This document shows, piece after piece, positions 22,132-32,092 of a stretch of 64,000 nucleotides of DNA. The notes under the pieces were generated by a model, which was not told where the DNA came from, made no database searches, and saw nothing but the letters and a program-made list of their open reading frames with translations. The position numbers were made by a program, and so were the translations under genes. Source of the DNA: Didymella arachidicola (lineage: Eukaryota; Ascomycota; Dothideomycetes; Pleosporales; Didymellaceae). How positions within the stretch are numbered: the stretch's first letter is position 1; each line of letters starts with the position of its first letter. The stretch lies in contig CM049989.1 in assembly GCA_016630955.3 (NCBI GenBank), positions 372,001-436,000 of the forward strand, written 5' to 3'.

Positions 22132-22906
22132 CTAAGCGGCCTGCTCGAAAGCCTGGGGGAAGCGGCGCATGTTGTAATCGAGAGGACCCTTGGTGCGGAG
22201 GAACTGGACGTAGGCACCGTCGATCCTGATCTTGCCCTCCTTGCGCTTCTCGACGTACTCTTCGCGCTTGAGGGGGGTGAAACCCCAGTTCTTGGAGACG
22301 ATGATCTTCTGGCGACCGGGGAACTATCGCCGTTAGTACAGACTCAGACTGGATCAGGTGGTGGCATTCGTACCTTGTACTGGCAACGCCTCAGCGCCTC
22401 GAGGGCGGTGGCGCGGTGAGAGTCACGAGTGCGGACGGACATAAGGATCTGGCCGATGTTGACACGGGCGACGAGGCCGTTGGGCTTTCCGAAAGCACCA
22501 CGCATTCCGGTCTGCAGCCTATCGGCACCAGCGCACGACAACATCTTGTTGATACGGACGACGTGGTAGGGGTGGACACGGACGCGGAGATGGAAACCTT
22601 CCTTTCCGGCAATCTTGACAAGGTACTTGTTGGCGCAAATACGGGCGGCCTCGAGAGCCTCGGAGGACAGCTGCTCGTACTCGTTGGAGACGAGGTGGAT
22701 GCAGAGAGGGAAGTCGTCTACGCTGGCCTTCTTGCGACCGAGGTCAAAGATGCGGATCTTGGCATCAGGTACACCACGGTTGAACCTGCTCTTGGGGTAC
22801 TGGACGCGGTCAGTCCGATCCTCCTCTACACTGTCCTGGTTGCTTCAGTGAGACGTACGGGCTTGTTCTTGCAGTAGCGGTAGCAACGGGCGGGACGGCG
22901 GGCCAT
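22132..22906 (-). CDS. rpl10: 60S ribosomal protein uL16 (L10)
   Basis: uL16 is a late-joining large-subunit protein next to the peptidyl transferase centre. Three exons (22906-22859, 22799-22374, 22323-22132) with introns of 59 and 50 bp give 221 aa, the expected size. Exon 1 encodes MARRPARCYRYCKNKP. Exon 2 continues YPKSRFNRGVPDAKIRIFD and includes IAGKEGFHLRVRVHP and LSCAGADRLQTGMRGAFGKP, the flexible loop region. Exon 3 encodes FPGRQKIIVSKNWGFT and ends in AFEQAA. The first intron directly after codon 16 is typical of highly expressed fungal ribosomal protein genes. No other gene resembles it. Confidence 0.97.
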
Positions 22907-23582
22907 TGTGACTGATTAACCTGCTTTGAAATCAATGAGCTGGGTGTTCGACGCAGTGACGGGGCGCAAAGGAGCGGCGGAGGGACGAAATCTGCGCAGA
23001 GGTGTCGACGGCGGCTCTGGCAGCGATGCGGGCGTGCTGGTGTTCTTATAGAGTCCGTACGTACCTCGTTGGTTGGTTAGTTGACGTGAGGTCGAGCGGC
23101 GGACAGGTGCGATTTGCAGTCCTGTGTTGGCCGCACGGACCAGGCTCGCTTACGGATTTCAAAGCAAGCCGCCCGCATCATCGCCACTTTGGGCAATTCA
23201 CTGAGCAGCACCATGGCAAGGCTGACCAGTGCTGATGGTCGCTGGTACTATCCATGGATATCGCGTGCCATTCTTGCAGTTCTGAAGCTCGCGACTTTGC
23301 TCAGTACTCAGAAGTCAACACGTGCAGACTGCAATCTTTGCTAGCACCAAATCGGCATTTCGACGTTCTGCCACATCCGGAAGCTGCACTCTGATTTATC
23401 AGCATCAATGCAGTGCAAAATATACGTAGTCACAATGAGTCACAGCAAAGACGAAAAGTAATTGTGGTCAGCCTTTTACGGCCTCAAGTCTTGTCATTCA
23501 TTGGATATCATCATCGCACCAGCACTGAAGCCGTACGTAGGTATCTTTTTCATCTTCCCTCCCGTCACCTCTCGAAGAACGC
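22907..23582. other. Intergenic, promoter of uL16 and 3' side of eL30
   Basis: 676 bp without a supported gene. The uL16 promoter must lie at its left end. Confidence 0.5.
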
Positions 23583-24095
23583 TTAGTTCTCGGTGTTCTG
23601 GGTCAGGATGTCGGAGTCACCGGCATCGAGGATGGCCATGGTGGAGCAGCGGAAGAGCTTACCGCAGGCGGTACCGAGCTCGATCTGTTTCGACACGTTA
23701 GTCTGCAGCTCTCCGAAGTCGTGTTCAGACCTCTTCTCAGAGCCAACCCTCAGAGTATACCCCGTGTCTAGCGTATCTCGTCGTTAGGCTATGAGAGGAT
23801 CGGGGCGGTACGTACGTTGTTGCCGGAGAAGTGGTGGACAGAGGTCTTGGACAACATGGCGTAGTACTCGAGCTCAGACTTGCGGAGAGGGGGAGTGTTG
23901 CCGGCAATGATGACAAGCTTGGCCTTGCCGGAGCGCAGGCTCTTGAGGGTGGACTTGTAGCCGAGGGTGACCCTATTGCTGTCAGTATTCTGCGCTTTTC
24001 GTAGTGCTACGCCGCACGTACTTTCCGGACTTCATCACAAGCGCCAGGCGCGAGTTGATGGAGTCAGCGGTCCTCTTGCTCTTCTTGGGGGCCAT
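23583..24095 (-). CDS. rpl30: 60S ribosomal protein eL30
   Basis: This small large-subunit protein of the L7Ae/L30e fold has 110 aa. Three exons (24095-24022, 23972-23816, 23684-23583) are separated by introns of 49 and 131 bp. The frame reads MAPKKSKRTADSINSRLALV, MKSGK, then VTLGYKSTLKSLRSGKAKLV, IIAGNTPPLRKSELEYYAML, SKTSVHHFSGNN and IELGTACGKLF, ending DSDILTQNTEN. Yeast L30 represses splicing of its own transcript by binding a kink-turn at the first intron. The same cannot be judged here without folding the RNA. It lies in the same orientation as uL16, 677 bp downstream of the eL30 stop. Confidence 0.97.
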
Positions 24096-24406
24096 CGTTG
24101 CGTATAGGAAGTGATTGATAAAGTTCCTAAGGTAGTTGCTCCGGCTCGTGGTTGTCAAGGGAAAAAGTTGCGGCAGGCGCGAAGCGAATTTGCTTGTGGG
24201 CTGAGCACGGGCCAAGCGTGTTAGCGTCGCGAGCGACAGATCTATCACTGACACCGGGGCACCATCCCAACACCACGAAGAATTTCAGATGACTCGGCTC
24301 GTTGGTTCTCTTTAAAAAAAAAAAAAAGGACTGCACCTTATCCAGTTACATACTACGATCTTACAAGATCCACTATCCAGCTCATTATATACTTCATCTT
24401 GTCCTC
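24096..24406. other. Promoter of eL30, with A14 tract
   Basis: 311 bp between the eL30 start and the HET gene stop. It contains a run of 14 A at 24314-24327, which on the minus strand is a T-tract of the type common in ribosomal protein promoters. Confidence 0.5.
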
Positions 24407-25948
24407 CTACATATACTCCTGGAGAACCTTGACAATGTCCCCATGTTTGTTCTCCATGGCTAAGGTCAGCGGCGTCCAGCCACTCTTGTCGACCCACTGA
24501 ACCCTTGTTTCGTTACTCCTATTGTTTGTTTTGAGTAGCATCCTTACGATGGTTATATGTCCTCTCCCTGCAGCCCATGAAAGAGGCGTGCGGCCTCTCC
24601 AATCCGTCGTATGCACTGCAGTTCCCGCAGCGTCGAGTAGCAGTCTGACGATTCCCGCGTAGCCATTCTCAGCGGCTAGCGATAATGGCGTTTGTCCTAG
24701 CCAGTCTTTTGCATTAACATCCACGCCTTCCTCAATGGCCAATATTGCGCTTGCTTCGTCTCCATTCTCCGCAGCCCACAGTAACGGGTTTGTGTCGCCG
24801 AAATTGTGGACAACTTCAATGGCTGATGCGAGTCCAGGGACGTCTTTTGATGTTGCGGCTAGAGCCATTACCTCTCGAGCATGGGTCCAGTAACGGATTG
24901 CGGCAGGCAAATCTTGTAGGTTGTCTTTAAATTCGGATATCGACCACTGAGGTAGCTCGTCGACAGGGAAACGCTTTGTCTGAGTTCTTATAATGAAAGC
25001 TAGAGTGTTTTGCGTTGTTTCTGCTTCAGATTTTCCGTAATCGGGCATAAGTTCTCGAGATGCGCATGCGTCTGACGAGATACCAAGAAGTGCAAAAATG
25101 GTGTCCCTTGGGTCTGATGCCTGGCTGCCAGAAAACTTTCGTAACAATGTCAAAAGATCACGATTCTTGGTCCACCAAGAGTGTCTACGAGATGGCCCTG
25201 GCATTATGTCAAGTACAGACTGGCAATGAGGTTCCGGAACCACGCCAAGGAGTGGTGGCATGAGGGCAAAGAACCTGGCGGATACAGATCTTGTCCCACA
25301 CACAACCTTAGCTGCTCTAGCTTTGGCGACTTCTTGCAAAACCCATACTCTTTGGAACCAGTCCCGCCTCAGCAGTTCGTCGAAGCAACTGTACAGGCGA
25401 AGTCGTTTGCGATCATCGCGGACCTGATCAAGCGTCGCCGTGGCCCATAGGAGTTGCCATCTGTCGTCGGCCGGATTCCAGTCATTGCAGGCATGACTCA
25501 GAGCTTGTCGCTCAAGGGCATGAATCGAGTCGAACAGGGAGTCTGTACCAGTCGCAGCTGTTCCTAGCCAGATTATGACTTGCCGCGCGCATTCATATAT
25601 GGATGCCATCTGCTGGACTTGTTGACCACGCTCTCTCCGATCGTCTTGATTGATACACACTGCATCGATCCAAAGTATACGATCCTCATCCTCATATCGT
25701 AAGTGCTCCAAAGCTGCATGCAAATTTTCGGTGACTGCGAGTTCCTCGCCATTGAGACTGATACTCAGTGGTTTGGACGTCCCTCCCCACGTGTACGAGA
25801 GTGCCTCATAGTCAATCGAGCTCCCTGCATCGTTGACATGGGCGTGAAACAACTCGCATTCCACCAAGCCATCAACTCCGCTGATAAGCCGCACAAGTCG
25901 AAATGATGGTTGCACGAGGTCGAGAGGCTCATATGTGAATTGGTGCAT
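24407..25948 (-). CDS. HET-domain protein with C-terminal ankyrin repeats
   Basis: A single-exon 513-aa protein of the heterokaryon-incompatibility class; HET domains can trigger cell death on recognising non-self. It starts MHQFTYEPLDL, a usual beginning. The HET domain (about residues 45-200) shows IDYEALSYTWGG, RILWIDAVCINQDD, QMASIYECARQVIIWLG, then RDWFQRVWVLQEV and SDPRDTIFALLG. From about residue 380, three to four ankyrin repeats follow (NPLLWAAENGDEAS, GQTPLSLAAENGYAGI, GRTPLSWAAGRGHITI, GWTPLTLAMENKHGDI). There is no NACHT or NB-ARC between the two parts, so it is simpler than the NLR-like incompatibility proteins. The frame is complete. Target and partner are unknown. Confidence 0.93.
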   Translation of the reverse strand: MHQFTYEPLDLVQPSFRLVRLISGVDGLVECELFHAHVNDAGSSIDYEALSYTWGGTSKPLSISLNGEELAVTENLHAALEHLRYEDEDRILWIDAVCINQDDRRERGQQVQQMASIYECARQVIIWLGTAATGTDSLFDSIHALERQALSHACNDWNPADDRWQLLWATATLDQVRDDRKRLRLYSCFDELLRRDWFQRVWVLQEVAKARAAKVVCGTRSVSARFFALMPPLLGVVPEPHCQSVLDIMPGPSRRHSWWTKNRDLLTLLRKFSGSQASDPRDTIFALLGISSDACASRELMPDYGKSEAETTQNTLAFIIRTQTKRFPVDELPQWSISEFKDNLQDLPAAIRYWTHAREVMALAATSKDVPGLASAIEVVHNFGDTNPLLWAAENGDEASAILAIEEGVDVNAKDWLGQTPLSLAAENGYAGIVRLLLDAAGTAVHTTDWRGRTPLSWAAGRGHITIVRMLLKTNNRSNETRVQWVDKSGWTPLTLAMENKHGDIVKVLQEYM

Positions 25949-27207
25949 GATAGTCGAAGTGCTGCTTTGAAATGCAATATACGCTCAATAACTGCCTTCA
26001 GGCATCGACGCAAACGAGCTGCCCGCACGTCAACGGCGTCTGGCGTTGAAGGTAAGCCATGATGAGTTGAAGGAAGACGCAGGTTTTGGTGGGGTCAACC
26101 CGTGATTGCGCTTGCCTTATAATTTATGCCCGCACTCTCCACAAGCTTCAGCTCACAACTGTGTGAAGAACATGGCAATAGCGAGTACGTGACGATTTAT
26201 GTACACTCGACACATCAATTTGTTCTTATGATGTACGTGTGTTTTCACTAAGGCGACCTACAAAACGTACTTGATGCTTATAACTCAATACCTAGGCACA
26301 CATGGCCACTGCAGATCATTGATCTTCTTTATCCTTCTCCTGCTTCTCTCAGACCCGTACTCAGAAGATTTCGTTCACAAGAGCCACTACAACGATCATC
26401 AACGTAGTTAATTTCTGTTCAGCCGACGTACGAGTCCTGTAAGTCTATGCTCGAAAGGCGCATTAGTGCGCGCCACGGCCGTAGGAGCAATCAATACTTT
26501 CTCTGCATCACCTAATCTTTGTGACTTGTCCACTCATATCTAACAACACTCATCACACACATGAACACAGCTGCTATCAGCTCTGATCAAAGCTCATATT
26601 GCTTATGTAACCGTCGCGAGAGGCTTAATCTACCGAGTGAGTCAAAAGCTGCTGATTAAAGATCAGCATACTCCTCAGAAGTCATATGGCTCTCATACGT
26701 ACTGAGATACAGCCCTGTTCAGGCAGAAGGGTTTCTTAGCCTATTTCAGGGAAAGTACCGCAGAGATAGCAAGCACGTCGGACTGATGGTAACAAGACAA
26801 GCTAACCAGAGGCACTTCAGTGTTCTTCTTAAACGATCCTACCAAAGACGTGCCGAGATAGCTTTGCCTAAAATAGCTGCGCAAAGCCTGATCTTGGTGT
26901 TGGGGTCGGACAGCCGAGTTGGCAAAGTCTCATGGCATTGAGGGGCAGTAATGAAGAGAGGATTCTGTGAGCGATGTTGATTAGCAAGGGACTGCATGTT
27001 GGACTTAAGATGACAGGAATGAGTATGGGATAATGTTGACTGTCTAGCTGAGACGGATGCTTCAGAGCAAGACTTTCATATGAACCTATCCTCTGCGATA
27101 ATATGTTGAACTTTCCCACATCGCCATTGACATCTGTGCATCACCTCCCCACCCCTCATAACCCGCCCAGACACAAGCAATAAACACCATCATCACCACT
27201 ACCCCAC
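25949..27207. other. Gene-free stretch of 1.26 kb
   Basis: Contains the HET gene promoter at its left end. I see no supported gene, RNA or repeat, and codon patterns are absent on both strands. Confidence 0.45.
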
Positions 27208-27990
27208 CTAAACAACTTCCTCCTCAACAAACCTTCCCATCTCCCCCACAGCACCCCCCGCCACCACCATCGCCCTCCGACAAAAAGCACTCCCCATCCG
27301 ATCACCAACCACATCCGGAACCGCAAACCGCATACTCTGATGAGCATCGCTCCACCCCAGTCTACCCCGGCAGTCATCGCTCCTGAAAAACTCACAGCGC
27401 GAACCGCCGTTCTGGTACACCGTGCGTACTTTGCGGTCCACGGTGGCGGGGAGGTCGGTGCACGCACCGCTCGTGGGGACCTTGAAGCACGGGCCGGTGT
27501 TGATGTCAGTGGAGCAGAGTAGGGCGTCGCCGGCGGAGGTTTGGCGGGTTATGAGGGTGGATTTTGGGATGGGAAGGAGGTTTTCCAGGTTGGCGCCGAA
27601 GGAGGCGGCGAGGGAAGCGGGTTTTAAGCCCGCAAAGCCCGGGGTGCATTGGATGTGTGTGATGACAGGGGACCACTGGGTTTTGACGTCGACGGTTTGA
27701 GTGGCGTGGCTGGAGTCGATGTGGAAGGCGAAGTTCTGGCAGCTGTTGGCCTGGTGGTAGGCGCATATGATGCCCTTGTCCTGGACAAGCGTGGTGAGGT
27801 TGTGTTTGAGGGGGGGCTCGAGCTCGACGCAGGCTGTGTTGGCGTTGATCTCCTTGCAAGTGCCCTGCTGGTGGAGGGCGTCGCAGATCTTGATCTTGCC
27901 GAGCTCGAGAGCATTGGCGTTACCTGGGGTCGGTGCGGCGGCGGAGAGAGTGAGGCCAGCCAGGCCGATGAGAAGGTGAGTGACGTGCAT
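27208..27990 (-). CDS. Secreted Cys-rich protein with duplicated module
   Basis: A 260-aa predicted secreted protein not matched to a named family. ATG at 27990 gives a signal peptide (MHVTHLLIGLAGLTLSAAA). The open frame continues upstream only without an ATG. Two copies of one module follow. Copy 1 runs about from KICDALHQQGTCKEI to NSCQNFAF and copy 2 from LLCSTDINTGPCFKV to DDCRGRLGW. Each has five cysteines in the order C..C..AC-x2-L..C..C, with a shared T-x-x-Q-[DN]-x-G segment before the fourth. The Cys-Phe-Phe..Cys-x-Gly pattern in copy 2 recalls small secreted fungal proteins with a crystallin-like fold, but this is only a suggestion. No TM or GPI signal is clear. It may be an effector or wall-associated protein. 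Confidence 0.75.
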   Translation of the reverse strand: MHVTHLLIGLAGLTLSAAAPTPGNANALELGKIKICDALHQQGTCKEINANTACVELEPPLKHNLTTLVQDKGIICAYHQANSCQNFAFHIDSSHATQTVDVKTQWSPVITHIQCTPGFAGLKPASLAASFGANLENLLPIPKSTLITRQTSAGDALLCSTDINTGPCFKVPTSGACTDLPATVDRKVRTVYQNGGSRCEFFRSDDCRGRLGWSDAHQSMRFAVPDVVGDRMGSAFCRRAMVVAGGAVGEMGRFVEEEVV

Positions 27991-28318
27991 TGTGGGGCTG
28001 AGAAAAGTCAATTGGTGTGCCCAAATACTTGAACAATGTGCATCGTACTTTGATACTGTGTCGAGTAGCTAGAGGCTGTAGCTGTGTATGTAAGCAGGAG
28101 ATGTTGAGTAGTAGTTTGGTGTAGAGAGGATGGGGGAGAAGACGAGCTGCGTAGAAGTAAGTGAAAGCAAGAGCGGTGTGGTCGCGGCACCACGTCCGGG
28201 GCCAGTGAAAACGCAGGCAGCGAAAGACTACGTCAGAAAAGAGGTCGAGGTAAGTGTGAACAGCCATGTGCCGATCGGCGGCTTCGCTTTACTTCTTACA
28301 TGTGATCATACAACTATC
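27991..28318. other. Promoter of the secreted protein gene
   Basis: 328 bp between the secreted protein start and the 3' end of the PPR gene, both on the minus strand. No further feature. Confidence 0.5.
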
Positions 28319-30826
28319 CTACGGCTTGAGATGGCGGTCGATGTTATACTGCTTATACCCAAACCCATCCATTGTGACCCAATGGCCAAGGGACTCCATC
28401 TCTTTCCACACCTCTGGGTATCGCTCCTTGATCCAAGCCTCGACCTTTCCTTGCTTCTCAATGTTGGTAGTGGTGTTATACCAGTTACTGAGACTATATC
28501 TTGTCAGTGCGATCAACGGCTAGAAGTCTTGTTAACGGGTTTCTTACATGTAAAAGTCGGGCTTGTAGCCATACTCCTCCTCAACAGTCTCAACAAGCGC
28601 AAGCGCCTCGTCATGGAGGAAGTTACGCGCAATAGCCGACAAGTAGGCCGTGAAGATGTTCTTGTCAATCTCGATGTCTTGCTCCTTGAGTCGAGCCCAG
28701 ATGGACTTTGCATGCTGGTCGCCCCAGGGCATGCCCTCGCAAGAGCGGAAAGCAATGGCGATACTGTTGTACGAGGGGCCTTCCTTGGACTCGCAGATCT
28801 CTCTCCAGATCTCGAGCGCTTTCTTGTTGTTGCCGCAAGATGCGTGTGCCAGCATCAGGGCGTTGCGGAGCTTTGTGTTCATCTCAATCCTGAAGTCGAG
28901 CTTGAGCTGGTTGTTGACGAGCTCTAGCGACTCGGCGTCGGCGCACCGAGCGAAGCCGGTGAACGCAGCGATGTAGACCTCGCGATTAGCCTGGTGGGAC
29001 TCTGCAGTGTGGTTGCGCATGTGGAAGAAGACGTGGCAAGCCATATCCGAGCGATCTCGCGAGAAGAACTCATTCATGATCTGTAGCCGGTCCTCTCGAG
29101 GCGTTTCCTTGAATACGTTACGCATGATTTGGTAGGCGTCCCAAGCATCTGCCGTGCTATTCTCGCCGTCCAGTGTGAAGTCGCGCAGGCTGCGCGCGAT
29201 GACAGCTCGTTGCTCGGGCGAATACTGGAAGGCGTGTACTTGCAGGAGATCCATAGCATCGTGTATCTCGACTCTGCGAAGGTGCAGGATGCAGAGCTTC
29301 GCGACGGTTTCCGGGGCAAAGCGAGCTTTTCGCTCATGCAAGTCGTCCACGATAGCCATGATGTCATCATAGTTTTGGTGTTTTGACTCGCATAGAACCT
29401 GAATGAGCTCGTTGACAGCTGCAACGCTGGCCTCTGAGCCCTTGAAGTCGCCCTGCAAATTGTAGTATGCTGCTTTTGCGCCATCGATATCCTTCACTGA
29501 CAGTCGATACTGCATCTGCATGGTATAGGTCTGCTCATCAGGCATGATGCCTCGCTTTTCGCCCATGGCGATGTAGCGCTCGGCAGAGTATGGATCTTGC
29601 TTGATCATGGCGAAATCAACCAAAAGGTTGATAGTATCGATATCAGGGTAGATCGGAGCCTGTGCCTCTTCGGTTCGACGGATCATCACGTTCATCATTC
29701 TGTCGACCTCATCTACGCCTTTACCGAGAGCGGCTGACCACAGGAAGATGGCATCCCAGCCCCGCTTGTCAGGGACCTTACTTTTGGTCAAACCAGCAAC
29801 GACTTGATGACCAAAGGTCAGGTCGCCGCAGAGCGCACATGCTTTCAGCAAGGCAGTGTAAGTAGTCCGGCGAATACCGGAGGGCTTTTCGAGTTCTCTC
29901 TGTCCAACAACCGGCTGCAAATACCAAAACTTTGCCGCCTCTAGGTCTCGCCGCTCAGACAGGATGGACACGACATTCGATTGTGTCAGGTCGACAAGTG
30001 GCACTGAGCTATTTTTGAAGAGTTCCGTGGTCTCTGCCATCTCGCCGGGGATATTCTCGCGCACGGCTCCGATGAGGACCTTGTTCCAGACGTCTCGGGC
30101 GACCTTTTTCTTCCCCAAGTCTGTCTCCTGGGAATAATTGCCATAGTGCCGTGTGGCAATCTCTCTCGCTTCCGCCGAAGCGCCGTACAAGCACAGCAAC
30201 TCGATCAGCTTTGGTCTAATGACAAAATGCAAATCCGCCTCTTTTGACCGCTTTGGCGACTCGGGCGCCGCTCCCGCTTCCTCCGCAGCGCCCTCGGTCG
30301 CCTCCATATTTGTAATATGATCGATCAAAGCCGTGCCAAACTGGACATGTGGCTTCCCTCCTGTTTCCGGACGCCGTCGAGTATGCACGAGCTCGTCAAG
30401 CAGCGCAAGAAGCTCCTGGCGCGTGAACCACGGCGCTCCGCTCTCCTGAGGATGTTCCAGCAGGTACTGGAAGGTATTGTAGGCCAGGCCAATGTGGAAA
30501 TCCTCCAACGGCCCTTTCTTGGTGACGAAGAAGCTCTTGAACGCCTCGGCAAGATCCTTCTCCTTCGGCGGGCGCGCTGATGTGCGTTGAGCGTGCGAGA
30601 GGTCGCTCATCGTCTCGAGGCCGGCGGGGATGTCCATCTTCTTGATCTTGCGCTGCGACTTGAACAGTCCGCCGAAGAAAGTTCGCTGCTGCGACTGCGG
30701 CAGTGCTCGAGCGCCATGTTGAGTCAACGCGGGAGACCGCAGAGCTTGCTGACGACATCCTCGGTACAGGAGCGGTTCGTTGGCAATGATACTGCGGAAA
30801 ACGACGCGGGTCAGGTGTGAAGACAT
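28319..30826 (-). CDS. cia84: Mitochondrial PPR protein, CIA84-like complex I assembly factor
   Basis: An 817-aa protein from two exons (30826-28548 and 28493-28319). The intron (28494-28547) has a GTAAGA donor; an AAG acceptor six bases upstream would also keep frame. The start MSSHLTRVVFRSII and an Arg-rich, acid-poor first 60 residues look like a mitochondrial presequence. The body is helical with pentatricopeptide-like repeats (IRRTTYTALLKACALCGDL, EVYIAAFTGFARCADAES, KNIFTAYLSAIARNFLHDE). The sequence resembles the CIA84 family of filamentous fungi, which assists membrane-arm assembly of complex I. That assignment is from memory of the family and less sure than the PPR call. It diverges from the bS18m gene. 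Confidence 0.72.
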
Positions 30827-31138
30827 AGCGGCGGTAGCTCGGAGGTAAGGACGCGATGCAGATACCAGGAAGCGGGAGGCGATTGGGGTGCGGAGTAGGT
30901 GTGATATTAAGCGCGCGTGACAGCCATGGGACAAAGAACGATGGAGAAGTATTGTACACGAAGAAGACCAGACGAAAGCGCAGGGCGGCGGCGGCGGCGG
31001 CGAAGATGTGAGGGGAGCGCGGCTCATCATTACTGAACTTTTGGCCAACGTCAGGCTTGGCACGCATCTCCGAATCGCGAATTTGTAAAGCAACTCGACG
31101 CGACGGCAGCACTGCACACCCTCACACGGCCAACAAAC
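30827..31138. promoter_or_regulatory. Shared divergent promoter, CIA84-like and bS18m
   Basis: 312 bp between opposite start codons of two mitochondrial genes, so a common bidirectional promoter is likely. A short run of CCG/CGG triplets lies near 30987-31003. Confidence 0.5.
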
Positions 31139-31806
31139 ATGTCGTTAACAACGCGCCTCTTACGAACGCCCGCCGCCCTCCCCAAGCACAGCCTGCGCTG
31201 CTTCTCGTCGGGGTCGCAGCAGCAATCGAATGCCTCCGCGGGCCTCTTAAACATCCTCGCCGAAAGCAAACCCGCGCAGTCCACCAGACAGAGCCCCGGC
31301 AGCACCTCGCTGCTCTCGCGCATGGCGGGACAAGCCGGGCTGAGCGAGCGCCCCTCCCAGACGCGCGAGATGATCGAGTCGGAGCGCCGCGAGCAGTTCC
31401 AGAAGCAAATCCACCGCCGCTGGCAGACGGGCGACATCTACTCGCCCCACGACCTGACGGGCGCCGAGCAGAAGAAGTGGAAGTTTGGCCGCAAGAAGCC
31501 GCAGAGCGATGCCTTTGACGTGCTGGGCATCAACCCCGTCAACGAGTACAAGGTAGGTTCCAGCCTCGCGATTGGGCATGTCTGCGTGAGAGCAATGGGG
31601 ACTGACGCCCGCAGAACTTCACAATCATGTCAGAGTACATGACGGAAATGGGCCGGATAAAGCACTCCAAGGACACGGGTCTGCGGCCAAAGAACCAGAG
31701 GAAGATTGCAAAGGCCATAAGGCGAGCCATTGGCCTCGGTCTGATGCCCAGCGTCCACAGGCACCCGCTGGTCCTAGCCAAAGCCAAGCCGGCGCAGTTC
31801 ATATAA
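31139..31806 (+). CDS. rsm18: Mitochondrial small ribosomal subunit protein bS18m
   Basis: A 201-aa protein of the mitochondrial 37S subunit. Exon 1 (31139-31552) starts MSLTTRLLRTPAALPKHSLR, a clear mitochondrial presequence, and ends FDVLGINPVNEYK. A 62-bp intron (31553-31614) joins NFTIMSEYMTEMGRIKHSKD. The S18 core continues TGLRPKNQRKIAKAIRRAIG, then LGLMPSVHRHP, the part that contacts rRNA and bS6m. The N-terminal extension of about 130 residues is longer than bacterial S18, as usual in fungi. It shares an upstream region with the PPR gene. Confidence 0.93.
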
Positions 31807-32092
31807 GAGCTGCGCTTTGTATGATATGGCGGGCTTGTGTATATAGGTGTAAGCATACAGGGCGTTTGACAATCTGCAAATCCATCATTGACCGACCTTC
31901 TCCTCGAGTTCATGGCAGTCAAGTCAAACTGTGTAGTGACCTGAGCTGAACACTTGCCTCAAAACCGGGAAGACTTAGGATTCGCTAGTAACATCTGATC
32001 ATTACCATTACTTCGACGCCACGTCACTATATGTTCCCACGCATATGCTACCTTGACATCATTGGGTATACAGAACACAAAAAGACAGAGAC

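Noticed and set aside
30827..31117. Upstream extension of the PPR frame
   Set aside because: It begins without an ATG and translates to low-complexity sequence; the start at 30826 has a mitochondrial presequence.
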